The notes under the pieces: model-generated
The model's database searches: none
Seen by the model: the letters and a program-made list of their open reading frames with translations, nothing else
Told to the model about the DNA's origin: nothing
Origin: Flavonifractor sp. An112
Lineage (GTDB): Bacteria; Bacillota; Clostridia; Oscillospirales; Oscillospiraceae
DNA length: 51,629 nucleotides
Assembly (NCBI RefSeq): GCF_002161085.1
Contig: NZ_NFLU01000016.1
Span: 1-51,629, forward strand
Reading direction: 5' to 3'
Shown: piece by piece, positions 1 to 7,970 of the stretch
Position numbering within the stretch: the first letter of the stretch is position 1
How the letters are laid out: each line of letters opens with the position of its first letter
Program-made: the position numbers and the translations under genes

Positions 1-1
1 C

Positions 2-673
2 ACGCCGGAGCCCACTCCCACCCCGCTGCCCCTGGAGGGGGCGGTGATCTGCGTGGACCCCGGCCACTGCGTCACCCCGCTGACCGGCACCGGCCAGCGG
101 GAGCTGGTCTCTCCCCTGTCCGATGAGACCAAGTACCTCTTTGGCGGCGGCACCGCCGGAGCCAATCAGACCGAGGAGCAGCTCAACCTGGCGGTGGGGC
201 TCCAGCTCCGGGACGCCCTGGAGGCGCTGGGAGCCGAGGTAGTGATGACCCGGGAGGTGTCCGAGATCACCCTGGGCGGCATCGACCGGTGCAAGATCGC
301 CCAGGAGGCGGGAGCCGATGTACACATCAGCATCCACGCCAACGGCTGGACCGACCCGGACTACAACGGGGCCATGGTGCTGGTGCCCTACGGGGACCTG
401 CTGGGCACCCCCTCCATCGTGGAGGAGAGCGCCCGGCTGGGAGAGCTGATGATCGAGGCGGTGTGCGAGCACACGGGGGCCAAGAATTTGGGCACCGTCC
501 AGCGGTCCGACCTGACCGCCTTCAACTTCTCCACCATGCCCTGCGTGTTCATTGAGATGGGCTTTATGACCAATCCCCGGGAGGACGCTCTCATGGAGAC
601 CCCGGAGTATCAGGCCAAGATCGTGGACGGCATGGTGGAATCCCTGCTGGCCTGGTACGGCGTAGAGGAATAA
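2..673 (+). CDS. N-acetylmuramoyl-L-alanine amidase, 3' part (5' end outside window)
   Basis: The frame is open to the left window edge, so only the C-terminal part is seen. It encodes a Thr/Pro-rich linker followed by an Amidase_3 domain, a zinc enzyme that cuts the bond between MurNAc and L-Ala in peptidoglycan. Visible family motifs are VDPGH (first zinc His), a Glu in the NQTEEQLNL region, SIHANG (second His) and the C-terminal FIEMGFMTNPRED with the catalytic Glu. A GTG at 44 lies inside the domain and is not the true start. The linker suggests an N-terminal signal or anchor upstream. The gene ends in a strong hairpin shared with proS. Confidence 0.9.
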   Translation, partial: TPEPTPTPLPLEGAVICVDPGHCVTPLTGTGQRELVSPLSDETKYLFGGGTAGANQTEEQLNLAVGLQLRDALEALGAEVVMTREVSEITLGGIDRCKIAQEAGADVHISIHANGWTDPDYNGAMVLVPYGDLLGTPSIVEESARLGELMIEAVCEHTGAKNLGTVQRSDLTAFNFSTMPCVFIEMGFMTNPREDALMETPEYQAKIVDGMVESLLAWYGVEE

Positions 674-680
674 AATAAAA

Positions 681-711
681 GGACCCGGAGCCATGCTCCG
701 GGTCCTTTTTT
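681..711. terminator. Bidirectional Rho-independent terminator
   Basis: An 11-bp perfect stem (GGACCCGGAGC, three-base loop CAT) is followed by a T run on the plus strand and preceded by an A-rich run on the other side. It serves both the amidase gene and the convergent proS gene. Confidence 0.85.
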
Positions 712-730
712 GTCGTATGGTTTTGGGTGA

Positions 731-2170
731 TTAGTAAGCCACGCCCCAGTACACCATGTGCTTGGCAGGCTTGCCGCAGACGGGACACACGTCGCCCAGG
801 TGCTCCTGCTCCAGGGGGATGCAGCGGGAGGACACGCCGGCGATCTCCTTCATCTTGAGCTCGCAGGCCTCGTCGCCGCACCACATGGTCTTGGCAAAGC
901 CGCCCTGGGTGGACATCTTCTCCTTGACCTCCTCCACGGTGGAGCAGGCATAGGTGTTCTCGTCCAGGTTCTTCTTGGCCTTGTCGTACAGGCCCTGCTG
1001 CACCGCGTCCAGCATGGTCTGGACGGTCTCCTCGATGTTGTCCAGGGAGACAAAGCTCTTCTCGCCGTTGTCCCGGCGGACCAGCACGCACTGGTTCTTC
1101 TCCATGTCCTTGGGACCCATCTCCAGACGCAGGGGCACGCCCTTCATCTCGTACTCGGCGAACTTCCAGCCGGCGGACTGCTTGGAGGCGTCCATCTTCA
1201 CCCGGATACCGGCGGCCTTCAGGCGGTTCATGACGGCCTGGTTGGCCTCGATGACGCCCTCCTTGTGCTGGGCCACGGGGATGATGATGACCTGGGTGGG
1301 GGCGATGCGGGGGGGCAGCACCAGACCGTTGTTGTCGCCGTGGGTCATGATGACGCCGCCGATGAGGCGGGTGGACACGCCCCAGGAGGTCTGGAAGGGG
1401 TGGTGGGGCTTGTTGTCCTCACCGGTAAAGGTGATGTCGAAGGCGGTGGCGAAGCCGTCGCCGAAGTAGTGGGAGGTACCGGCCTGGAGGGCCTTCTTGT
1501 CGTGCATCATGCACTCCACGGTGTAGGTGGCCTCGGCGCCGGAGAACTTCTCCTTGTCGGTCTTGCGGCCCTTCACCACGGGCATGGCCAGGTAGTTCTC
1601 GCAGAAGTCGGCGTAGATGTTGAACATCTGCTCGGTCTCGGCAATGGCCTCCTCGGCGGTGGCGTGCATGGTGTGGCCCTCCTGCCACAGGAACTCCCGG
1701 TGACGCAGGAAGGGGCGGGAGGTCTTTTCCCAACGCAGCACGGAGCACCACTGGTTGTACAGCTTGGGCAGGTCCCGGTGGGAGTGGATGATGTTCTTGT
1801 AGTGCTCACAGAACAGGGTCTCGCTGGTGGGCCGGATGCAGTAGCGCTCCTCCAGCTTCTCAGAGCCGCCCATGGTGACCCAGGCGCACTCGGGGGCGAA
1901 GCCCTCCACGTGATCCTTCTCCTTCTGGAGCAGGGACTCGGGGATGAGCAGGGGGAGGTACACGTTCTCGTGGCCGGTCTCCTTGAACTTCTCATCCAGA
2001 ATCTTCTGGAAGTTTTCCCAGATGGCGTAGCCGTAGGGGCGGTAGATAAACACGCCCTTGATGGAGGAGTAGTCGATGAGCTCCGCCTTCTTACACACGT
2101 CGGTGAACCACTTGGCGAAGTCCACCTCCATATCGGTGATCTGTTCCACCTGCTTTTTGTCCTGTGCCAT
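731..2170 (-). CDS. proS: Prolyl-tRNA synthetase, ProS type 3
   Basis: A 479-residue class II aminoacyl-tRNA synthetase that charges tRNA-Pro. Its length, the absence of the editing insertion of long bacterial ProRS, and the C-terminal zinc-binding-like region ([10 protein letters not shown]) ending in a terminal Tyr are typical of the archaeal/eukaryal-like ProS type found in many Clostridia. Class II motifs are visible: PLLIPESLL (motif 1), the RPTSE and [15 protein letters not shown] region (motif 2), and [16 protein letters not shown] (motif 3). The ATG follows AAGGATTGAG and a clear promoter. No T-box signature was found in the leader, so the mode of regulation is not evident. Confidence 0.97.
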   Translation of the reverse strand: MAQDKKQVEQITDMEVDFAKWFTDVCKKAELIDYSSIKGVFIYRPYGYAIWENFQKILDEKFKETGHENVYLPLLIPESLLQKEKDHVEGFAPECAWVTMGGSEKLEERYCIRPTSETLFCEHYKNIIHSHRDLPKLYNQWCSVLRWEKTSRPFLRHREFLWQEGHTMHATAEEAIAETEQMFNIYADFCENYLAMPVVKGRKTDKEKFSGAEATYTVECMMHDKKALQAGTSHYFGDGFATAFDITFTGEDNKPHHPFQTSWGVSTRLIGGVIMTHGDNNGLVLPPRIAPTQVIIIPVAQHKEGVIEANQAVMNRLKAAGIRVKMDASKQSAGWKFAEYEMKGVPLRLEMGPKDMEKNQCVLVRRDNGEKSFVSLDNIEETVQTMLDAVQQGLYDKAKKNLDENTYACSTVEEVKEKMSTQGGFAKTMWCGDEACELKMKEIAGVSSRCIPLEQEHLGDVCPVCGKPAKHMVYWGVAY

Positions 2171-2215
2171 ATCTATCTCAATCCTTTTTTATCAAAATAC
2201 GCATGGGTGCTACTT

Positions 2216-2244
2216 ATTTTATTCATTTGCGGCCCAAAAGTCAA
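2216..2244 (-). promoter_or_regulatory. Promoter of proS
   Basis: On the minus strand TTGACT (2239-2244) and TAAAAT (2216-2221) are separated by 17 bases, about 45 bases before the proS ATG. Confidence 0.75.
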
Positions 2245-2371
2245 GTCAAGTATAGGGCCCGGCGCATAAAAGCCGGGCTTTAACGAATTAAGCGCTCCAG
2301 GCCGAGGCTTCGGAGGGAAAGATAGTGTGAAAGAAAACCGTCAGGGTTGTCTTTCGCGTCCAGTCAATAAC

Positions 2372-2431
2372 GCCCCGATTTGTCAAAACAGTTTGACAAA
2401 TCGGGGCCCGGCTCAGATGAGTCGGGCCCCG
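2372..2431. terminator. Two overlapping, mutually exclusive hairpins after the SLH gene
   Basis: The first is a 16-bp perfect stem (2372-2387 with 2392-2407, loop ACAG). The second is a 9-bp perfect GC stem (2402-2410 with 2423-2431). They share bases 2402-2407 and cannot both form. They lie directly downstream of the SLH gene on the minus strand, so they probably end that transcript, but neither has a good T run. A further small inverted repeat (GCCCGGC/GCCGGGC) sits at about 2258-2280. The rest of 2245-2371 shows nothing recognisable. Confidence 0.5.
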
Positions 2432-2445
2432 CAAAATTTGAACAA

Positions 2446-4752
2446 TTACAGTTTGACCACCAGGGTGGCAACGAATAGATTGCCGGAGTACTGTCCGTAC
2501 AGCTGGATCCGATCTTCCGCCGCCAGCTTGCTCAGGCTGGTGGAGGAGCCGGAGATGGTAACGAAGCTGGCGTCCTCCACATCCACGGTGAGGGGGGTGC
2601 CGTCCTCCAGGCTGATCATCAGAGTGTCGTCCTTGGTGTTGACCACCAGCACCGAGCCGGTGATCTGGGTGGAAGAGGAGGAGCTGCCGGTGACCTCGAT
2701 GGCCACGATCTCATCCCCGCTGAGGGTCAAATCCACCGCGTCATTGGGCTTGAGGGAGTAGAGGGAGATGACGGAGCCCTTCTGGGTCACCGAAACACCC
2801 TCGGACACCTGGTAGGTGTCGGTGGAGCCGTCGGAGAAGCGCACGTCGATGCTGACGCCGGTGGTATCCTGAATCACCCGGGTGATGGTGCCGGACAGGG
2901 TGGCGTTCTGAGAGGTGGCCTCAATCTCATACACCTCGTTGTAGCGGACGGTGACGGTGACGCTGTCGCCGCTGCGCAGCTTGTCAATGGAGCTGGTCTT
3001 GCCGTCCCGCTCAATGTCGGGCAGGTTGGTCAGATCAATGGAGAAGGTAGCGGTGGTGCCCTGGGGGGTGCGCACCGCCAGGGTGGTGGGGCTGGCGTAG
3101 GTGATGCTCTCAATCACGCCCTGGGTGGTGGTGGAAGCGGGGTAGGTGTCCAGCAGCACCACCTGGTCGCCGGAGATCTGAAGGGTGGCAAAGTTGTTGC
3201 GGGCCACCTCCTTGACGGTGATCTCCTCTCCGTCATAGCGGGCAATGGCGTTGCTTGCGATGGGGTAGGTGCGGGAGCGGCCGGTGAGGCTGTCCTCCAC
3301 GGTGATCTCGTAGGGGTCCTTGGTGAAGCTGATGCTCTTGATGGGGCCCTGGACATAGTCGGACACGGTATCCACCGCGGCGCTCACCACGGTGCCGGCG
3401 TTATCGTTGGACACCCGCAGGCTCACATAGTCCCCCCTGTTGGACACGGTAATGGAGCCCGCCTTGCCGTTGACGGTGACGGCGGCGCCGGACACCAGGG
3501 TGTACTGGGCGCGCTGGCCGTCAAAGGCGGAGACGGTAATGGTCTGGCCGCCGGACGTGTTCTCCACGCTGGTGAGGAAGCCCTCGGCGGAACGGGTGCC
3601 GCCGGACAGCTTCAGCTCGGCCAGATGGCCCATGCCGTCCACCCAGCACTGGGCCTGGGTATAACCGGCGTCGGGCTCAATCAGGGAGGGATCGCCCACC
3701 AGCTGGCCCACCTGGACTCTGGTAAAGCGGTCAATGTCCAGCCGCTTGCTGGTGCCGCTGACACTGATGGTGATGCTGTCCTGGGATACCTCAGTGATGC
3801 TGCCGCTGAGGCTGGTCAGGGTCCCGCCCAGACGGACCGCCTGAGCCGCCCCCTTGTCGTCCAGGTTCACCCGGACATACTGGCCCGCACGCAGGGAGTT
3901 GGGGGTGGTGCGGATGTTGTTTTCATAGATGGGCACGTTGGCGGGCACGGAAATGCCAAAGGTATCGGTCAGATTGCCGGTGATGGTGAGCAGGGTGGCG
4001 CCGTTGCTGGTGGAGCTCACCGCGTCGATGACGCCGCCCACCCACTGGTAGTCGGTGTAGGCGGGCAGCTCGGCATAGATGCCCTGCTCATCCATAAAGT
4101 CGATGGCACGGCGGAGCATGGTGGCCATTTCCGCCCGGGTCAGGCTGCCCTGGGGCATAAACTCATTGGCGGTGTTGCCCTGGACAATGCCGTATGTATT
4201 GAGCAGATATACATAGGGCCGCAGCACCTGGGAGATGGAGGCGGTGTCGGCAAAGCTCATGGAATAGTTGGTCAGGTTTTTGGCCATGGGCTCCAGCTGC
4301 ATGGCCCGCACCAGATACATGGACAGGTTTTCGCGGGTGATGGACTTGAGCAGGGCCCCGGAGTCGCACATGGCCTCCAGCTCGCTGACGCTGATGATGC
4401 CGGTCTCCAGACAGACGGCCATTTCTTCCTCCGCCCAGCTGTAGACGTTCTCGGGCAGGATCTCCTTCAGCTGGTCGGCCCGGTCGGCGGCGATCTGCTT
4501 TTTATCCGCGGCGGACACGCCGGTGGCCCGGGAACAGAACAGCAGGGCCTCGCAGGCGGTCATCTTCTGAGCGGGGGCGAAGGTGGTGGCGCTGGTACCC
4601 TTGACAATGCCAAGACCAGCCAGATACTCCACGTCCTCCTGGGCCCAGTGGCCCTGCATATCCGTAAAGCTTACTGCCCCGGCGGGTACTACCAGCAGAG
4701 ACAGCATCAGAAACAGTGCCAGCCATAGGGCGGCAAATCGCTTTGCTTTCAT
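2446..4752 (-). CDS. S-layer homology (SLH) domain surface protein
   Basis: The 768-residue product starts at ATG 4752, which has GGAGGG eight bases upstream and is followed at once by a signal peptide (MKAKRFAALWLALF, ending near PAGAVS). Upstream in-frame ATGs lack this. At least two SLH repeats are visible in the first ~220 residues (FTDMQGHWAQEDVEYL..GIVKG; FADTA..LNTYGIVQG..FMPQGSLTRAEMATML), which typically bind secondary cell-wall polymer. The remaining ~530 residues are Thr/Ser/Val-rich, beta-predicted and contain imperfect repeats ending in motifs like ITGSVLVVN. No enzymatic motif was seen. It is probably a structural or adhesive surface protein. Confidence 0.88.
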   Translation of the reverse strand: MKAKRFAALWLALFLMLSLLVVPAGAVSFTDMQGHWAQEDVEYLAGLGIVKGTSATTFAPAQKMTACEALLFCSRATGVSAADKKQIAADRADQLKEILPENVYSWAEEEMAVCLETGIISVSELEAMCDSGALLKSITRENLSMYLVRAMQLEPMAKNLTNYSMSFADTASISQVLRPYVYLLNTYGIVQGNTANEFMPQGSLTRAEMATMLRRAIDFMDEQGIYAELPAYTDYQWVGGVIDAVSSTSNGATLLTITGNLTDTFGISVPANVPIYENNIRTTPNSLRAGQYVRVNLDDKGAAQAVRLGGTLTSLSGSITEVSQDSITISVSGTSKRLDIDRFTRVQVGQLVGDPSLIEPDAGYTQAQCWVDGMGHLAELKLSGGTRSAEGFLTSVENTSGGQTITVSAFDGQRAQYTLVSGAAVTVNGKAGSITVSNRGDYVSLRVSNDNAGTVVSAAVDTVSDYVQGPIKSISFTKDPYEITVEDSLTGRSRTYPIASNAIARYDGEEITVKEVARNNFATLQISGDQVVLLDTYPASTTTQGVIESITYASPTTLAVRTPQGTTATFSIDLTNLPDIERDGKTSSIDKLRSGDSVTVTVRYNEVYEIEATSQNATLSGTITRVIQDTTGVSIDVRFSDGSTDTYQVSEGVSVTQKGSVISLYSLKPNDAVDLTLSGDEIVAIEVTGSSSSSTQITGSVLVVNTKDDTLMISLEDGTPLTVDVEDASFVTISGSSTSLSKLAAEDRIQLYGQYSGNLFVATLVVKL

Positions 4753-4798
4753 ACATTTCCCTCCGTTGCCGTAAAGGTTTCCATAATTAGACGCCTTC

Positions 4799-4827
4799 AT
4801 TATACTGTCCCCTTTTAAAAAAAGCAA
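4799..4827 (-). promoter_or_regulatory. Promoter of the SLH gene
   Basis: On the minus strand TTGCTT (4822-4827) and TATAAT (4799-4804) are separated by 17 bases, with the transcription start about 40 bases before the ATG. Confidence 0.7.
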
Positions 4828-4863
4828 CCTATAAATCCCGCAGCCTTTCCCTCTGGCTAATCG

Positions 4864-4890
4864 ACATTTGTATTTTATCTTGACAAGTGT
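4864..4890. promoter_or_regulatory. Candidate TetR operator
   Basis: ACATTTGT (4864-4871) and ACAAGTGT (4883-4890) form an 8-11-8 inverted repeat with one mismatch. The repeat overlaps the -35 box of the tetR-MMPL promoter. It is a plausible autoregulatory site; this is inference. Confidence 0.4.
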
Positions 4891-4908
4891 AGCGTAAAGT
4901 GATATGCT
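4880..4908 (+). promoter_or_regulatory. Promoter of the tetR-MMPL-GLUG cassette
   Basis: A consensus TTGACA (4880-4885), a 17-base spacer and TATGCT (4903-4908) lie about 28 bases before the GTG start of the regulator. Confidence 0.75.
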
Positions 4909-4936
4909 GTTCCGGCCAACGAAAGGAGGGGTCCCT

Positions 4937-5509
4937 GTGGAGGAGAAACAAAAGGACAATCTGGATCTGCGTCAGCGCAAGACCCGGCGGCAGCTGACTC
5001 AGGCTCTGGTGGAACTGATGGAGGAGCGGCCCTTTCAGGAGCTGTCGGTGACCGATATCTGCCGGCGGGCTATGGTCCACCGCACCACCTTCTATGCCCA
5101 TTTTACCGACAAGCAGGAGCTGCTCCATTACCTGCTGACCCAGCTGGAGCGGGAGTGCATTGACGCCTGCATCCCCCAGGACGCCCCCACCCCCAGGGAG
5201 TTTTTCCTGGAGGCGGCCCGCAGCACCCTGGCCTTTTTTAAGGAGAGAAGGGCCCTGTACCGGGCCTGCCTGGAAAGCGGCGCCGACACCCAGACCCGCC
5301 TGCTGGAGGACGCGGCGGCCAACGAGCTGTGCCTGCGGATGAGCCGCCCGCCCTTCCCGGACGCACTGCCGGGGGTGGACCCCCGGATCGCCGCCCGCTT
5401 CTATGTGGGGGCCATGCTGTCCCTGCTGCACTGGTGGCTGATCAGCCCCGACCTGGTGCCGGAGGAGGTCCTGCTGGACCATCTGGCCCGCTTTATCCCC
5501 AACCATTGA
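4937..5509 (+). CDS. TetR family transcriptional regulator
   Basis: The 190-residue product starts at GTG 4937, seven bases after AGGAGG (4924-4929). The in-frame ATG at 4904 has no ribosome site and falls in the -10 region. Residues 15-60 form the TetR helix-turn-helix (RQLTQALVELME then LSVTDICRRAMVHRTTFYAHF). The C-terminal half is helical with the WWLISPD.VPEEVLLDHLARF pattern of the TetR_C group found beside efflux pumps. The MMPL gene begins 13 bases downstream, so this is probably the local repressor of the cassette. The ligand is unknown. Confidence 0.92.
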   Translation: MEEKQKDNLDLRQRKTRRQLTQALVELMEERPFQELSVTDICRRAMVHRTTFYAHFTDKQELLHYLLTQLERECIDACIPQDAPTPREFFLEAARSTLAFFKERRALYRACLESGADTQTRLLEDAAANELCLRMSRPPFPDALPGVDPRIAARFYVGAMLSLLHWWLISPDLVPEEVLLDHLARFIPNH

Positions 5510-5522
5510 GAGGAATCTGCCT

Positions 5523-7970
5523 ATGGTAACGGACAAAAAAACCGAGACACCTATGACCAAACTGGCCCGCTTTATTGTGGATAAACGGAAGGCCTTCTTT
5601 CTGGTCTTTATCGCCGCCCTCATCTTTTGCGGGGCTTCCATCAATAAGGTACAGATCAACAACGACATCACCTCCTATCTGCCGCCGGAAACCGAGACCC
5701 GGCGGGGCCTGACCCTGATGGAGGAGCAATTTGTCACCCTGGGCACCGCCGACGTGATGGTGTCCAACGTGACCTACGACACCGCCGCCGCCCTGGCCGA
5801 ACGGCTGAAGGGGGTGGAGGGGGTGTCGGAGGTGGCCTTTGACGACACCGCCGACCACTACAAGGACTCCGCCGCCCTCTTCTCCATCTCCTTTGAGGGG
5901 GAGACCGGGGATGAGGAGACGGTGGCGGCCCTCCACCGGGTGGAGGATCTGCTGGAGGGGTACGACGTATCCCTGTCCACCGAGGTGGGCCGGGACACCT
6001 CCGCCTCCCTGCGGCAGGAGATGACCGTCATCCTGGCCATCGCCGCCGCCGTGATTGTGGTGGTGCTGCTTTTTACCTCCAAGAGTTATATGGAGGTGCC
6101 CGTCTACCTCATCGTGTTTGTGGCGGCGGCGGTGCTCAACATGGGCACCAACTTCATCTTCGGCACCATCTCCTTTATTACCAACTCCATCGCCGTGGTG
6201 CTCCAGCTGGCTCTGGCCATCGACTACGCCATCATTTTCTGCCACCGGTACATGGAGGAGCGGGACAACGGCCTGGATGCCCGGGAGGCGGACATTGCCG
6301 CCCTGAGCAAGGCCATTGTGGAGATCTCTTCCTCCAGCCTGACCACCATCTCCGGCCTGGTGGCTCTGATGCTCATGCAGCTGCGCATCGGCTTTGATAT
6401 GGGTATCGTGCTGGCCAAGGGCATCGTATGCTCCATGCTGTGCGTCTTTCTGCTGATGCCCGGCCTGCTGATGGTGTTCCAGGGGCCCATCGACCGCACC
6501 CGCCACAAAAATCTGGTGCCCAAGATCAACTTCTGGGGCAAAGGGGTGGTCAAGCTGCGCTTTGTGCTCCCCCCCATCTTCCTGGTGGTGGTCATTGCCG
6601 GGGCGATTCTGTCCAGCCACTGCGCCTACGTTTTTGACACCAACGACGCCGATTTTTCCAACAAGCCAGACTGGCAGCTGGCTGCCGAAAAGGTGACCGA
6701 TACCTTTGGCAAGAAGAATACCATCGCCATGCTGGTGCCCCGGGGGGACTATCAAAAGGAGGGCCGCATCCTGGAGCGGGTGGAGGCCCTGCCCCAGGTG
6801 ACCCAGGTCACCGGCCTTGCCAACATCGAGGTGGAACCGGGCCGGATGCTCACCGACGATATCACCCCCCGGCAGTTTGCCGAGCTGGCCGGGGTGGACG
6901 TGGAGCTGGCCCGGCTGCTCTTCCAGGCCTACGGCCTGAGTGTGGAGGAGTACGGCTCCATCTTCCAGAACCCGGACGACTACTCGGTGCCTCTGCTGGA
7001 TATCTTCCAGTTCCTGCTGGAGCAGAAGGACAAGGGCGTGGTGAGCCTCACCGGCGACCAGGCCCAGAAGGTGGAGGATTTGCAGGAGCAGCTGGACGTG
7101 GGCCTCAAGCAGCTCCAGGGTACGGAGTGGTCCCGGCTGGTCTTTGTGGCTGACGTGCCCACCGAGGGGGACGACACCTACGCCCTGCTGGATGAGATCC
7201 GCGCCATCGGTGAGGACTACTATAACGACGTGGTGCTGGTGGGCAACTCCACCAACGCCTTTGACCTGGCCAGCTCCTTCTCCGGCGACAACCTGAAGAT
7301 CAGCGTACTCACCGCCCTCTTTGTCATCGTGATCCTGCTGTTCACCTTCAAGTCCGCCGGTCTGCCGGTGCTGCTGGTGCTCACCATCCAGGGCTCCATC
7401 TGGATCAACTTCTCCTTCCCGGTACTTACCGGCACCAATCTGTTTTTCCTCAGCTACTTGGTGGTCAGCTCCATCCAGATGGGCGCTACCATCGACTACG
7501 CCATCGTCATCACCAACCGCTATCTGGAGCTGAAGACCCGCATGGAGCCCCGGAAGGCGGTGGTGGAGGCCCTGAGCCAGAGCTTCCCCACCATCCTCAC
7601 TTCGGGCACCATCATGGCGGTGGCAGGCTTCCTTATCGGCGGCATCTCCACCGACGCCACCATCGGCTCGGTGGGCCTCACCCTGGGACGGGGCACCGTC
7701 ACCTCCATCTTCCTGGTGATGACCGTGCTGCCCCAGCTGCTGCTGTTGGGCGACGCCATCATCGAGCGCACCGCCATCTCCCTCAACCGGGACCGGTCCC
7801 AGCGGTTCAACAAGGGCACCATGCGGCTGGACGGTCACGTCCGGGGCCATGTATCCGGCTTTGTGGACGGCGAATTCAAGGGGGTCATCCACGGCAGTGT
7901 GGACGCCCTCATTGAGAGCAAGTATCAGGAACTCCAAATCGAGGAGCAGGAACAGGAGGATCAGCCATGA
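5523..7970 (+). CDS. MMPL/RND superfamily transporter
   Basis: The 815-residue protein has the two-fold RND layout: a first transmembrane helix at about residues 20-40, an extracytoplasmic loop, a block of helices at about 165-340, a second loop and a second block at about 590-740. It lacks the long periplasmic docking domains of Gram-negative RND pumps. MMPL relatives export lipids, drugs or small hydrophobic molecules using proton-motive force; here the substrate is unknown. GAGAGGA overlaps the tetR stop, and the stop codon overlaps the next start (ATGA), so all three genes are translationally linked. The C-terminus carries a charged tail of about 50 residues. Confidence 0.9.
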   Translation: MVTDKKTETPMTKLARFIVDKRKAFFLVFIAALIFCGASINKVQINNDITSYLPPETETRRGLTLMEEQFVTLGTADVMVSNVTYDTAAALAERLKGVEGVSEVAFDDTADHYKDSAALFSISFEGETGDEETVAALHRVEDLLEGYDVSLSTEVGRDTSASLRQEMTVILAIAAAVIVVVLLFTSKSYMEVPVYLIVFVAAAVLNMGTNFIFGTISFITNSIAVVLQLALAIDYAIIFCHRYMEERDNGLDAREADIAALSKAIVEISSSSLTTISGLVALMLMQLRIGFDMGIVLAKGIVCSMLCVFLLMPGLLMVFQGPIDRTRHKNLVPKINFWGKGVVKLRFVLPPIFLVVVIAGAILSSHCAYVFDTNDADFSNKPDWQLAAEKVTDTFGKKNTIAMLVPRGDYQKEGRILERVEALPQVTQVTGLANIEVEPGRMLTDDITPRQFAELAGVDVELARLLFQAYGLSVEEYGSIFQNPDDYSVPLLDIFQFLLEQKDKGVVSLTGDQAQKVEDLQEQLDVGLKQLQGTEWSRLVFVADVPTEGDDTYALLDEIRAIGEDYYNDVVLVGNSTNAFDLASSFSGDNLKISVLTALFVIVILLFTFKSAGLPVLLVLTIQGSIWINFSFPVLTGTNLFFLSYLVVSSIQMGATIDYAIVITNRYLELKTRMEPRKAVVEALSQSFPTILTSGTIMAVAGFLIGGISTDATIGSVGLTLGRGTVTSIFLVMTVLPQLLLLGDAIIERTAISLNRDRSQRFNKGTMRLDGHVRGHVSGFVDGEFKGVIHGSVDALIESKYQELQIEEQEQEDQP

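Noticed and set aside
758-2269. Long plus-strand frame opposite proS, rich in Gly/Leu/Val/His
   Set aside because: It mirrors the codon bias of the high-GC proS gene, has no ribosome site and no family; a shadow frame. Similar frames lie opposite the MMPL, typA, htpG and SLH genes.
2171-2440. T-box leader before proS
   Set aside because: No AGGGTGGNACCGCG-type signature or specifier arm was found on the minus strand.
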